Shown here: piece after piece, positions 9,767-19,751 of the stretch
How positions within the stretch are numbered: position 1 is the first letter of the stretch
Layout of the letters: every line of letters begins with the position of its first letter
Assembly (NCBI RefSeq): GCF_000974445.1
Contig: NZ_BBOJ01000019.1
Span: forward strand, 62,001 to 126,000
Source of the DNA: Lentzea aerocolonigenes
GTDB lineage: Bacteria > Actinomycetota > Actinomycetes > Mycobacteriales > Pseudonocardiaceae
DNA: 64,000 bases
Reading direction: 5' to 3'
Notes under the pieces: model-generated
Seen by the model: only the letters and a program-made list of their open reading frames with translations
Database searches by the model: none
Told to the model about the DNA's origin: nothing
Program-made: the position numbers and the translations under genes

Positions 9767-11920
9767 GTGATCACGCTGACGGCTCGCCTGTCCCCGTCCG
9801 CACTGGACACCCGGCGCGGCGTTGTCCGCCTCCACCCCGAGGTGCTCGACGCCTTGGGCCTGCGCGCCTGGGACGCCGTGAAGCTGACCGGCGCCCGCGT
9901 GAGCGCCGCCCTGGCCGCCTCCGGTGAACAACCTCCCGGCGTGGTCCTGGTGGACGACGTGACGCTCACGAACCTGGGTGTGGTCGAGGGCTCCGAGATC
10001 GTCGTGGCGCCCGTGCAGGTGGCCGGCGCCCGCTCGATCACCGTCGCCGGCTCCCGCCTGGCCACCACGGCCCTGACCCCGGATCACGTCCGAATGGCGT
10101 TGACCGGCAAGGTCCTCACCGTGGGCGACAACGTCTCGCTGCTGCCCCAGGACCTCGCGCCGCCGCCCGGCGCCAACGTCTCCGAGACGCGCCGCAAGCT
10201 GTCCAACGCCATCGGCATGACGTGGACCAACGAACTGATCACCATCACCTCCACCGACCCCGCCGGCCCGGTGGCCGTGCAACCGTCGAGCGTGGTGGGC
10301 TGGCGTTCGGCCTCGGCCCCCGCCGCCGAGGTGACCCCGGTCGTCGTGCAGGAGAAGCACGAGGCCCTCCCGGTAACCGACCTGGTCGGCCAGAAAGACC
10401 AGGCAAGGCGCCTGACCGAATGGCTGGAACTGATGTTCCGCCAACCAGAACTCCTGACCCGCCTGGGCGCCTCGGCCCGCCTGGCCGCCATGGTCAGCGG
10501 CCCGGAAGGCGTCGGCAAGGCAACCCTGGTCAGGGCAGTGGCCCAGTCCGTGGGCGCGGAGATCGTCGAACTGGCCGCACCCAGCATCGCCGTCCTCGAA
10601 CCGGGCGCCATGGCCAAGCAGCTGGGCGACGCGATCGCCGGCGTTCCGGAGCAGCCCACGGTTCTCCTGCTCACCGACATCGACTCGCTGCTGCCCACCG
10701 CACCACCGCCAGTGGCAACCGTCGTGCTGGACATCCTGCGCACAGCCGTGTCCCGCCCCAACCTCGCCCTGGTGGTCACCTCGGCCAGGGCCGAGTCGGT
10801 GGACGCCCGCCTGCGCGCACCAGACCTGGTGGACCGCGAACTGACGCTTCCCCTGCCCGACACGGCAGGCCGCACCGAACTGCTGCGCGTACTGCTCAGG
10901 GACGTCCCGCTCGAGTCCGATGTGGACTTCGGTGAGGTGGCCGCCCGCACACCGGGTTTCGTGGCAGCCGACATCTGCGCGCTGAGGCGCGAAGCCGCCG
11001 TCCGAGCAGCCCTCCGACAGCGCGAGGCACCAGAACCCCGTGTAGGACAGGAAGACCTGCTGGCGGCCCTGGGCACGGTCCGCCCGCTCTCGATGTCGGC
11101 CTCCGACACGGTCCAGACCGGCGGCCTGACCCTCGACGACGTGGGTGACATGAAGGAGGTCAAGCAGTCCCTGACGGAGGCAGCCCTCTGGCCCCTGCGT
11201 TACCCGGACTCCTTCGCCCGCCTGGGCGTTGACCCTCCACGAGGCGTCCTCCTCTACGGCCCTCCCGGCTGCGGCAAGACTTTCCTCGTCCGAGCCCTGG
11301 CAGGCTCAGGCCAGCTCAACGTCCTGACGGTCAAGGGCGCCGAACTGATGGACAAGTTCGTGGGCGAGTCAGAACGAGCGGTCCGGGAACTCTTCCGCCG
11401 AGCGGCAGACGCGGCCCCGGCTCTCGTCTTCCTGGACGAGGTGGACGCCCTGGCCCCGAGGCGAGGCCAGTCCTCGGACGCCGGTGTGGCAGACCGGGTG
11501 GTGGCAGCCCTGCTCACCGAACTCGACGGCGTGGAACCTCTGCGAGACGTGGTGGTGATCGCCGCGACCAACCGCCCAGAACTGATCGACCCGGCCCTGC
11601 TCCGCCCGGGCCGCCTGGAACGCCTCGTCTACGTCCCGCCGCCGGACGCCGAAGCGCGCACGGAAATCCTCAAGGCCGCCTCCCGCAACACCCCACTGGC
11701 GAACGACGTGGACCTGCCCGCGCTGGCAACAGAGCTGGACATGTACTCGGCGGCGGACTGCGCGGCCCTGGTGCGAGAAGCGGCACTGACGGCGATGCGG
11801 GAGTCCCTGGAGGCAGCCGAGGTGACGCACGCACACCTGGCCAAGGCCAGGCAGGTGGTCCGCCCGTCCCTGGACCCGGCACAGCTGGCGTCTCTGGCGG
11901 CCTACGCGGCCAACCGCTGA
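9767..11920 (+). CDS. Cdc48/VCP-like double AAA+ ATPase
   Basis: 717-residue AAA+ protein. The N-terminal ~190 residues resemble a Cdc48-type double-psi barrel (RLHPEVLDALGLRAWDAVKLTG). The first AAA module (about 205-430) is degenerate: Walker A GPEGVGKAT has Ala in the Ser/Thr position and Walker B reads LLLTDID without the catalytic Glu. The second module (about 460-700) is intact, with YGPPGCGKTF, FLDEVDALAPRRG and the arginine-finger region LLRPGRLERLVYV. Hydrolysis is therefore expected mainly in D2. The ortholog by position and form is M. tuberculosis Rv0435c, also next to pssA/psd. It is a probable protein-remodelling unfoldase; substrate unknown. Confidence 0.93.
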   Translation: MITLTARLSPSALDTRRGVVRLHPEVLDALGLRAWDAVKLTGARVSAALAASGEQPPGVVLVDDVTLTNLGVVEGSEIVVAPVQVAGARSITVAGSRLATTALTPDHVRMALTGKVLTVGDNVSLLPQDLAPPPGANVSETRRKLSNAIGMTWTNELITITSTDPAGPVAVQPSSVVGWRSASAPAAEVTPVVVQEKHEALPVTDLVGQKDQARRLTEWLELMFRQPELLTRLGASARLAAMVSGPEGVGKATLVRAVAQSVGAEIVELAAPSIAVLEPGAMAKQLGDAIAGVPEQPTVLLLTDIDSLLPTAPPPVATVVLDILRTAVSRPNLALVVTSARAESVDARLRAPDLVDRELTLPLPDTAGRTELLRVLLRDVPLESDVDFGEVAARTPGFVAADICALRREAAVRAALRQREAPEPRVGQEDLLAALGTVRPLSMSASDTVQTGGLTLDDVGDMKEVKQSLTEAALWPLRYPDSFARLGVDPPRGVLLYGPPGCGKTFLVRALAGSGQLNVLTVKGAELMDKFVGESERAVRELFRRAADAAPALVFLDEVDALAPRRGQSSDAGVADRVVAALLTELDGVEPLRDVVVIAATNRPELIDPALLRPGRLERLVYVPPPDAEARTEILKAASRNTPLANDVDLPALATELDMYSAADCAALVREAALTAMRESLEAAEVTHAHLAKARQVVRPSLDPAQLASLAAYAANR

Positions 11921-11964
11921 GCGGCGGGGTGCAGCCCCGAAATCCCTGAACAGGAACGGCGACT

Positions 11965-11989
11965 GGTCCGCCTGCGAAACAGGCGGACC
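11965..11989. terminator. Bidirectional terminator
   Basis: A perfect 10-bp stem (11965-11974 with 11980-11989) around a CGAAA loop lies between the convergent AAA+ ATPase and LytR_C genes, touching the stop codon of the latter. Confidence 0.75.
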
Positions 11990-12577
11990 TTACTTGCTCT
12001 TGGAAACACCCTGATAGTCATTGGTGACGATCAGAATGATCCCGGCGGCAGCAGACTGAATCCCCTCGAACCGAGGTTCGACCCGTGCCCGCAACACCAC
12101 GGCCAGCTCCTTCGCAGAAGCCTCTTCATCAGTGCCAGGCCGGTAATAGACCGTGGTGGTAGGGATGATTCCCTGCGAGTAGTTGCCCTTCTCGGCAACC
12201 TCCCACCCGTTGGCCCGAACCTCGTCTGAGGCCTTGTTCGCCAACCCGGTGATGTTCGAGTTGTTGTAAACGCGAACCGGCACCTTCACCGCCCCAGGCT
12301 GCTGGGTGACCGGTGGCGCAGCCGCAGAAGTCGTGGTCGGCGGAGCCGCGGTGGTGGTCGCGGCAGGCGCAGAAGACGCGGTGGTAGGGCCAGGCGACTC
12401 CGACGTCGTCTGCACAGGCGGCGTCTCGGAAGACGACTGAGCAGCAGGCGGAGACTCCTTCCCACCCCCGAACAAACTGACGACACCAATGATCAACGCC
12501 ACCGCGGCAACGCCGAGCAGCGCGAAGCCGGCTGCCTTGGCCGGGCGGGACGGGCTAGCGGACTCGGGGGAGGTCAT
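11990..12577 (-). CDS. LytR_C-domain membrane protein
   Basis: 195 residues: a short cytoplasmic N-terminus, one transmembrane helix (about 15-36), a long Thr/Ser/Pro/Ala-rich linker (about 40-97) that should span the cell wall, and a LytR C-terminal-type domain (VPVRVYNNSNITGLANKASDEV, then GIILIVTNDYQG). The family is extracytoplasmic and linked to envelope assembly, but its role is unproven. Position and form match M. tuberculosis Rv0431. Its ATG overlaps the stop of the upstream DUF3263 gene, so they are translationally coupled. Confidence 0.87.
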   Translation of the reverse strand: MTSPESASPSRPAKAAGFALLGVAAVALIIGVVSLFGGGKESPPAAQSSSETPPVQTTSESPGPTTASSAPAATTTAAPPTTTSAAAPPVTQQPGAVKVPVRVYNNSNITGLANKASDEVRANGWEVAEKGNYSQGIIPTTTVYYRPGTDEEASAKELAVVLRARVEPRFEGIQSAAAGIILIVTNDYQGVSKSK

Positions 12578-12876
12578 CAGTCCTCGGTGCTCCTGGCGCG
12601 TGCGCGAACCCTCTGTCGGCCTGTCCGCACGCCGCGCAACCGCTTGACCAGCATCGGATCGGCAGCCAGAGCGGCTTCCTTCTCAACGAGGTCGTTGAGC
12701 AGCTGGTAGTAGCGAGTGGCCGACATGTCGAACAGTTCCCTGATGGCCTGTTCCTTGGATCCCGAGTACTTCCACCACTGACGCTCGAACGCGAGCATCG
12801 TGCGTTCGCGGCTGGTCAGGCCATCAGCGGTGGCTAGCGTCTCGGCGTGATCCATCTGGCTCCCCACGGTCGCCAC
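12577..12876 (-). CDS. DUF3263 family protein
   Basis: 99-residue small protein with GLTSRERTMLAFERQWWKYSGSKEQAI and MSATRYYQLLNDLVEKEAALA, the DUF3263 signature of actinobacteria, where a helix-turn-helix-like fold is suspected. The C-terminus is strongly basic (RLRGVRTGRQRVRARAR), consistent with nucleic-acid binding. It is coupled to the LytR_C gene and divergent from def with 87 bp between starts; that gap contains the 10-bp palindrome ATCACGTGAT (near 12901-12910). Corresponds to Rv0430. Function unknown. Confidence 0.88.
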   Translation of the reverse strand: MATVGSQMDHAETLATADGLTSRERTMLAFERQWWKYSGSKEQAIRELFDMSATRYYQLLNDLVEKEAALAADPMLVKRLRGVRTGRQRVRARARSTED

Positions 12877-12963
12877 ACCATCTCAGGTGCGGGCAATTCA
12901 ATCACGTGATCGTTCCAACCTACCGCGCGACACCGACAGTTTTGGACGGCTTAAAGTCTGGGC

Positions 12964-13542
12964 ATGGCCGTGCACCGCATCTGCATCGTTGGCGACCCCG
13001 TGCTCCACAACCCGACGCGCGAGGTCACCGAGTTCGACACCGAGCTGAAGACCCTCGTCGACGACATGTTCGAGACGATGGCCGCCGCTCGCGGAGTCGG
13101 GCTCGCGGCCAACCAGATCGGTGTCGACCTGCGAGTTTTCGTGTACGACTGCCCGGACGACGAGGGCGTCCAGCACCGCGGCGTGATCTGCAACCCCGTG
13201 CTGGAGACCTCCGAGATCCCCGAGACCATGCCGGATCCGGACGACGACTTCGAGGGCTGCCTGAGCGTTCCCGGTGAGGCGTACCCGACCGGACGCGCCC
13301 AATGGGCGAAGGTGACCGGCCAGGACGTCGACGGGCAGCCGTTCGAGGTCGAGGGCACCGGCTTCTTCGCGCGCTGCCTGCAGCACGAGACCGACCACCT
13401 CAACGGCTACCTCTACATCGACCGTCTCGTCGGCCGGTACAAGAAGGAGTCGAAGCGGATGCTGCGCGACAACGAGTGGGGGCAGCCGGGCCTCTCGTGG
13501 GACCCGGCCGACCCCGCGAACTTCGACGACGACGAGGACTAG
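12964..13542 (+). CDS. def: Peptide deformylase
   Basis: 192-residue metalloenzyme that removes the N-formyl group from nascent proteins. All three active-site motifs are present: GVGLAANQIG (44-53), EGCLSVPG (C99 is the metal ligand) and HETDH (H141, E142, H145). An acidic C-terminal tail (NFDDDED) is added, as in other actinobacterial forms. It corresponds to Rv0429c. The stop overlaps the convergent aldo/keto reductase stop by 4 bp. Confidence 0.97.
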   Translation: MAVHRICIVGDPVLHNPTREVTEFDTELKTLVDDMFETMAAARGVGLAANQIGVDLRVFVYDCPDDEGVQHRGVICNPVLETSEIPETMPDPDDDFEGCLSVPGEAYPTGRAQWAKVTGQDVDGQPFEVEGTGFFARCLQHETDHLNGYLYIDRLVGRYKKESKRMLRDNEWGQPGLSWDPADPANFDDDED

Positions 13543-14474
13543 GGCCGCAGCACCGACTCGACCTGGGCCAGTTCGTCCGCCGAAAGCGGCCCGAACGCCA
13601 GCGCACCCGCGTTCTCCTCGACCTGGGCCACCGTCCGCACGCCCGGAATCGGGATCAGCCGGGGAGAACGCGCCCAGAACCACGCCAGCGCACCCTGCAC
13701 GAGGGTCCGTCCGCCCGACGTCAGCACGTCGCGCACGGCCTCCCTGGCCTGCAAGTACTCCGATGAGGGCTTCCCGTCGACGAAGAACCGCAGCCAGGTC
13801 GGGTTCGTGACGCGCACGTCGTCGGCGGGCAGCTCGGTGAACGTCTCCCGCGCGAGCAAACCCATCGCGAGCGGACGGCGGCACAGCACCGCGTACTCCC
13901 CCGCGTACATCTCCGGGTTGTCGAACAGCAGGTTGATGTCGGCCTGCGCCGCGACCCCGTGCTCACCGGCCGCGAAGAACCGCGCCCGCTCCACGTCGTC
14001 CGTGCTCCACCCGTAGCCGAGGATCTTGCCCTCGCGCACGAGCACCTCGCACTCGTCTCGCAGCAGCGCGGCCTGCTCCAGCGGCAAGTCACCGACGTGC
14101 AGCTGGTACAGGTCGATCCGGTCGGTACCCAGTCGCCGCAACGACCCCTCGACGGCGCGGCGCAGGTACTCGACAGACCCCTCGTCGCCGGTCATCCGGC
14201 GCGCCGCCGGGTCGAACCCGCAGCCCCACTTCGTCGCGATCACCACGTCGTCGCGCACTGACGCAAACGCTTGCCCGACCACCGTCTCCGCATGGCCGCA
14301 GCCGTAGACGTCAGCGGTGTCGAACAGCGTCACGCCCAGCTCGAACGCCCGTTGCAACGACTTCACCGACTCGGCGTCGTCAGCCGGTCCCCATCCAACC
14401 GGCGCACCGTCCGGGCCGGAGAACGGGCCACCCATCGCCCACGTGCCGAAACCCAGCTTCCCCATGTCCGTCAT
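13539..14474 (-). CDS. Aldo/keto reductase
   Basis: 311-residue NADPH-dependent oxidoreductase of the AKR superfamily. It shows LGFGTWAMGG at the N-terminus, the catalytic region FDTADVYGCGHAE (Asp and Tyr), LGTDRIDLYQLHVGD and a cofactor segment IPIPGVRTVAQVEENA near the C-terminus. The start is taken at ATG 14474; ATG 14465 (MGKLGFG) is also possible. It is divergent from a LysE-type exporter with 72 bp between starts. The substrate is not predictable. Confidence 0.9.
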   Translation of the reverse strand: MTDMGKLGFGTWAMGGPFSGPDGAPVGWGPADDAESVKSLQRAFELGVTLFDTADVYGCGHAETVVGQAFASVRDDVVIATKWGCGFDPAARRMTGDEGSVEYLRRAVEGSLRRLGTDRIDLYQLHVGDLPLEQAALLRDECEVLVREGKILGYGWSTDDVERARFFAAGEHGVAAQADINLLFDNPEMYAGEYAVLCRRPLAMGLLARETFTELPADDVRVTNPTWLRFFVDGKPSSEYLQAREAVRDVLTSGGRTLVQGALAWFWARSPRLIPIPGVRTVAQVEENAGALAFGPLSADELAQVESVLRP

Positions 14475-14546
14475 GAGCACCACCGAACATGCTGGAGCGC
14501 GCTCCAGGTCAAGAAACAAGTTGCTGCCGTCAGCGACCATCGACGC

Positions 14547-15149
14547 ATGCCACTGGAAAACATCGTCGCCTTCGTCGCGGCCTCGTTCCTCATCGCACTG
14601 TCGCCCGGACCTGGCACGGCCATGGTCCTGCGACAGTCGGTGCACGGGCGGAAAGCGGCGCTGGCGACGGTGTTCGGCATGGAGGTCGGCGTGGCCTGCT
14701 GGGCGATCGCCGCTGCTCTGGGCCTGTCCGTGCTGCTCACGGCGTCCGAGATCGCCTATCACGCACTGCGGATCGGCGGCGCGGTCTTCCTGATCTACCT
14801 GGGCGTGAAGGCCCTGCTCAGCAAGACCAGGCCCGAGGCCGCACCTCCGCCGGCGAGCCACGCGTTCCGCAGCGGCCTGATCGTGAACCTGGCCAACCCG
14901 AAGCTCGGCGTGTTCGCGATCTCGTTCCTACCGCAGTTCGTGCCTGCCGGGGAGGCCGGCCAGGGGGTTCTGCTCTTCCTCGCCGTCGGCTGGGTCCTGA
15001 TCGACACCGTCTGGTACCTGATCATCGTGTCGATCCTGCACACGATCCGCGGCTGGCTCAGCCGCCCGCGGGTTCGCCCGGCGCTCGAGAAGCTGTCGGG
15101 CGGCGTGCTGCTGGCGCTCGGAGTCAGGCTGGTACTCGACCCGCGTTGA
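14547..15149 (+). CDS. LysE/RhtB-family amino-acid exporter
   Basis: 200-residue, about six-helix membrane transporter. The N-terminus MPLENIVAFVAASFLIALSP followed by GPGTAMVLRQ is the LysE signature, and NLANPKLGVFAISFLPQF is the conserved second half. It probably exports an amino acid or related metabolite; the substrate cannot be told from sequence. The start at ATG 14547 gives the normal family length; longer upstream frames run into the divergent reductase. Its last 222 bp are overlapped on the opposite strand by the zinc-ribbon gene. Confidence 0.9.
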   Translation: MPLENIVAFVAASFLIALSPGPGTAMVLRQSVHGRKAALATVFGMEVGVACWAIAAALGLSVLLTASEIAYHALRIGGAVFLIYLGVKALLSKTRPEAAPPPASHAFRSGLIVNLANPKLGVFAISFLPQFVPAGEAGQGVLLFLAVGWVLIDTVWYLIIVSILHTIRGWLSRPRVRPALEKLSGGVLLALGVRLVLDPR

Positions 15150-15785
15150 GATGGGGTCGCCCCGGCGCCAGAACAGCTCGGGCAGCCCCGCCAGCTCGGC
15201 GAACGTGTGGCAGGCGGCCATCGACGCGTAGCCGCCTGCCAGCACGTGCGCACGGATCCGGTCGAGCCTGCCGAACTCGATCACCTCACCGGCGATCAGG
15301 AACGGCAGGACCAGCTGCCAGGCCTGCACCACCGCGGGCCTGCGCCGGTGAGGTGCGCGCAGGGCAGCGCGGGCGACTCGCAGAAGGTGCTCGTTCGCGC
15401 TCATCGTGTACGGGTGCGCCGAGTGGTCCCAGTGCCACCGGCGCTCCTCGGTCACCGCGCAGCGCACGCACTCGACCGGTCCGGTGCCGAGCTCGGCGCC
15501 GCAGCGGGAGCACGCCAGCAGCGTCATCGCCCAGTCGACGCACGTCCACGGGTACTGGCCGACGTCCGCGGAGGTGACCAGCTCGGCCAGCTCCCGGTCC
15601 GCCAGCTGGGACGACGTTCGCAGCGCCTCCCAGTCCGCGAGCCAGAACTGGTCGAGCAGTTCCGCGCAGAAACCACAGTCGGGGTAGCCGCGACCTGCGA
15701 GTTCACCGCAGGACGGGCATGCCGAGACCACGGCGGGACGTTGACCGCGACGCGCGCCGGGCGGGAACGGCTGATGATCCGCCAC
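14928..15785 (-). CDS. Zinc-ribbon hypothetical protein overlapping lysE antisense
   Basis: I do not recognise the family. From GTG 15785 the frame reads 285 residues. It has two or three Cys pairs (CPSCGELAGRGYPDCGFC, then CSRCGAELGTGPVECVRC) that look like zinc ribbons, followed by a helical segment (AGGYASMAACHTFAELAGLP, ELFWRRGDPISTRVEYQPD). Cys spacing and codon use support a real gene up to about residue 210. The remaining about 75 residues lie antisense to the LysE gene and are low-complexity and charged (ADGEEEQNP). The true end may be nearer 15150, with a lost stop or frameshift. The start is uncertain; GTG 15728 just before the first Cys motif is an alternative. Confidence 0.6.
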   Translation of the reverse strand: MADHQPFPPGARRGQRPAVVSACPSCGELAGRGYPDCGFCAELLDQFWLADWEALRTSSQLADRELAELVTSADVGQYPWTCVDWAMTLLACSRCGAELGTGPVECVRCAVTEERRWHWDHSAHPYTMSANEHLLRVARAALRAPHRRRPAVVQAWQLVLPFLIAGEVIEFGRLDRIRAHVLAGGYASMAACHTFAELAGLPELFWRRGDPISTRVEYQPDSERQQHAARQLLERRANPRAAEPAADRVQDRHDDQVPDGVDQDPADGEEEQNPLAGLPGRHELR

Positions 15786-15867
15786 GAGGGAAGAGATTAG
15801 GGGCAAACGACGGCCTTGGCAGCTGTGGCGCGCGCTGACTATGGTCGGTTCTCGACAACTCAACACA

Positions 15868-15969
15868 ACGCGGGAGCTCGCGCCTGAGCGGGCTGAGAGG
15901 GTGACTGGCTCCTGTGCCGGTGTCACCGACCGCCTGAACCTGACCGGGTAATGCCGGCGTAGGGAGGAA
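15868..15969 (+). ncRNA. TPP riboswitch upstream of thiC
   Basis: The sequence contains the conserved thi-box elements in order: GCTGAGAGGGTGACTGG (P2/J3-2), CCTGAACCTGACCGGGTAAT (P4/P5) and GCCGGCGTAGGGAGG closing helix P1 with the 5' GCGGGAGC. The 3' part includes the thiC Shine-Dalgarno (AGGGAGGA), so thiamine diphosphate binding should hide the ribosome site and shut off thiC-thiD. Confidence 0.95.
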
Positions 15970-15973
15970 TGTC

Positions 15974-17625
<1,652 letters not shown>

Positions 17626-17629
<4 letters not shown>

Positions 17630-18441
17630 CCGAGACACCACCCAGGGTCCTCACCATCGCCGGAAGCGACTCCGGCGGTGGTGCGGGCATCCAGGCCGAC
17701 CTCCGCACGCTCTTCGCGTGCGGAGTGCACGGCTGCGTCGCGCTGACGGCCGTGACGGTCCAGAACTCCCTGGGCGTCACGGGTGTCGCCGAGATCCCGG
17801 CGGAAACCGTTGCGGCGCAGATCATCTCGGTGGCCGAGGACATCGGCGTGCAGGCCGCGAAGACCGGCATGCTGGCGTCGGCGGCCATCATCGAGGCCAT
17901 CACGCCGGCGCTGGACCGCGTCGGCATCGGTTCGGGGAAGACGCCTTTCGTCGTCGACCCGGTCTCGGCCTCCATGCACGGCAACCAGCTGCTCGCCGAC
18001 AACGCGCTGGACGCGTTGCGGGGCCTGCTGTTCCCGCGCGCGACCCTGGTGACGCCGAACCTGGACGAGGTCCGGCTGATCACGGGGATCGAGGTGAAGG
18101 ACCGCGCGGACCAACGGGTGGCGGCGGAAGCGTTGCACTCGCTCGGCCCGCGGTGGGTGCTCGTGAAGGGCGGCCACATGTGGGACGACCCGGAGTGCCT
18201 CGACCTGCTCTACGACGGTCGCGAGTTCATCGAGCTCTCCGGACCGCGGTACGAGATCGAGCACACGCACGGCAGCGGTGACACGTTGGCGTCGTCGATC
18301 AGCTCGGCGCTGGCCCGTGGCGCCTCCGTTCCGGAGGCCGTGAAGTTCGGCAAGGACTTCATCGTGAAGTCCGTCGCGGCCGCTTATCCCCTGGGCGCCG
18401 GCGTCGGCCCGGTGTCGCCGCTGTGGAGGCTCGACAGGTAG
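17626..18441 (+). CDS. thiD: Hydroxymethylpyrimidine/phosphomethylpyrimidine kinase
   Basis: 271-residue ribokinase-fold kinase that phosphorylates HMP to HMP-P and then HMP-PP. It begins RVLTIAGSDSGGGAGIQADL (substrate loop) and carries VDPVSASMHGNQLL, TPNLDEVRLITG and the anion-hole motif HTHGSGDTLASSI near the C-terminus. The GTG start overlaps the thiC stop by 4 bp, so ThiC and ThiD are made together under TPP control. The 3' end overlaps the convergent TetR gene by 58 bp. Confidence 0.97.
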
Positions 18442-18929
18442 CGGGCGTACATCGCCTTCAGGTCCGTCGTCTCGGGATCGAGCAGCCAGACCGTCAACGC
18501 GCCTTCCAGGAACGCGATCAGCTCTGTCGCGGCCGCTTCTCCGAGTTCTTCGGCGAAGTGGCCGCGCAGCAAGCGGTTCCGCGCGCGGAACCGGTGCGTG
18601 ATCTCGTCGTCGCGTGCCAGGTGCTCGGCCTGCAACACCGTGTGCAGCGTCGCCAAGCCCTTGTGCGCCATGGTGTATTCCGCGTCCTCGAGCAGCGCGG
18701 GGATGAGGTCCTTGGAGGAGACGCGAGCTGCCGCCCGTGCGTCGAACTCGTCCAGAACCGCCTTGAGCAGGTTCTCCTTGGACCCGAAGTGGTGGATCAC
18801 CGCCGACGGCGTGACGCCGGCCTTCTTCGCGATGGCCGCAACCCCAGTACCCGCGTACCCGTTGACGCCGAACAACTCGATCGCGGCGTCGACGATCTCG
18901 CGACGTCGCTCGACGCCGCGCTGCTGCAC
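18384..18929 (-). CDS. TetR-family transcriptional regulator
   Basis: 181 residues. An N-terminal helix-turn-helix (about 10-55: IVDAAIELFGVNGYAGTGVAAIAKKAGV, with SAVIHHFGSKENLL) is followed by a helical ligand/dimer domain. The GTG start at 18929 has AAGGG 5 bases upstream. It is divergent from an SRPBCC protein gene with 60 bp between, so it may repress that gene and itself; no clear palindrome was picked out there. The 3' end overlaps thiD by 58 bp tail to tail. Confidence 0.9.
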   Translation of the reverse strand: MQQRGVERRREIVDAAIELFGVNGYAGTGVAAIAKKAGVTPSAVIHHFGSKENLLKAVLDEFDARAAARVSSKDLIPALLEDAEYTMAHKGLATLHTVLQAEHLARDDEITHRFRARNRLLRGHFAEELGEAAATELIAFLEGALTVWLLDPETTDLKAMYARYLSSLHSGDTGPTPAPRG

Positions 18930-18989
18930 CTGACCCTTGATCCCGACGATGGGAAAAAGACTAGCCTGGCTCCATTATGCTGAACAACC

Positions 18990-19403
18990 ATGCAGGAAAA
19001 TGAGGTCAGGACAGAGCTGGTCATCCCCGCGCCGATCGACGACGTGTGGCGGGTGCTGGTGGACTTCGCGGGCTACGCGAAGTGGAACCCCGTCATGGAG
19101 TACACGCAGGTGGACGGGGTGAAGACGAAGGTGAAGGCGGCCAGGGGCACGGCGTTCGAGCGCGAGTTCGACGGCGAGATCACGTCGGCGGAGCCCTACG
19201 TGCTGGCGTCCCAGGGCGGCGATCCGGCGACGTTCTTCGGTCGCCACCGCTGGGAGCTCAGGTCCGTGGACGGTGGCACGCACCTGGTGAACGTCGAGTC
19301 GTTCACGGGCACGATGGCGGCCGGGGTGCTGACGCAGACGCGGGACGTGCTGGCGGCGGAGTTCGACACCTTCAACCAGGCGCTGGCTCGCGTCTTCGCC
19401 TGA
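18990..19403 (+). CDS. SRPBCC (START-like) domain protein
   Basis: 137-residue single-domain protein of the polyketide-cyclase/Bet v1 superfamily. The N-terminus QENEVRTELVIPAPIDDVW, WNPVMEY and a C-terminal helix (VLAAEFDTFNQALARVFA) form the hydrophobic-cavity fold. No catalytic residues can be assigned; it may bind a lipid or aromatic ligand. The divergent TetR gene is the likely local regulator. Confidence 0.85.
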   Translation: MQENEVRTELVIPAPIDDVWRVLVDFAGYAKWNPVMEYTQVDGVKTKVKAARGTAFEREFDGEITSAEPYVLASQGGDPATFFGRHRWELRSVDGGTHLVNVESFTGTMAAGVLTQTRDVLAAEFDTFNQALARVFA

Positions 19404-19751
19404 GCATTCCATGTTCACCGACAAACAATTCCCCGCGACCCGTCAATCTTATCTGAAGATTTAATTCACTCCTTCACTTTCACTCGAACAGTCTACAACC
19501 AAGAGATGATCTAGAGGTAAGGTTGATTGTGGTCGCCCGGCAACGGGGACGGAGCGGCCGGGGGGTTGCCGTCAGAAGTGGCCGGCAGATATTCCACTTT
19601 CACCGGGGGACAAGCAGCTGCACGCGTCGCCCGATTTCAGGATGCCGTGCGCACTCCGGACACCAGTTCGACAAAGGCTCTATTCGGACCCATCGGTACC
19701 GGGAGCCCACGAGGTGCCCCCTTTGAAGCAATGACGTACAGAGGGGTGAGA
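19404..19751 (+). other. Non-coding leader region upstream of amidase-like gene
   Basis: This 348-bp gap has no convincing gene. Its first ~120 bp (19404-19530) are far richer in A+T than the surroundings and probably hold the promoter. Downstream, the future 5' leader can form hairpins: CGGCAAC with GTTGCCG (about 19543-19575) and AAGTGG with CCACTT (about 19579-19602). The length and structure suggest a regulated leader, but no known riboswitch class was recognised. Confidence 0.5.

Noticed and set aside
19404..19751. Cyclic-di-AMP (ydaO-type) riboswitch before the amidase-like gene
   Set aside because: The gene type would fit, but the conserved GUCAGCUAAC-like and GGGGUGAAU-like elements were not found in the leader.
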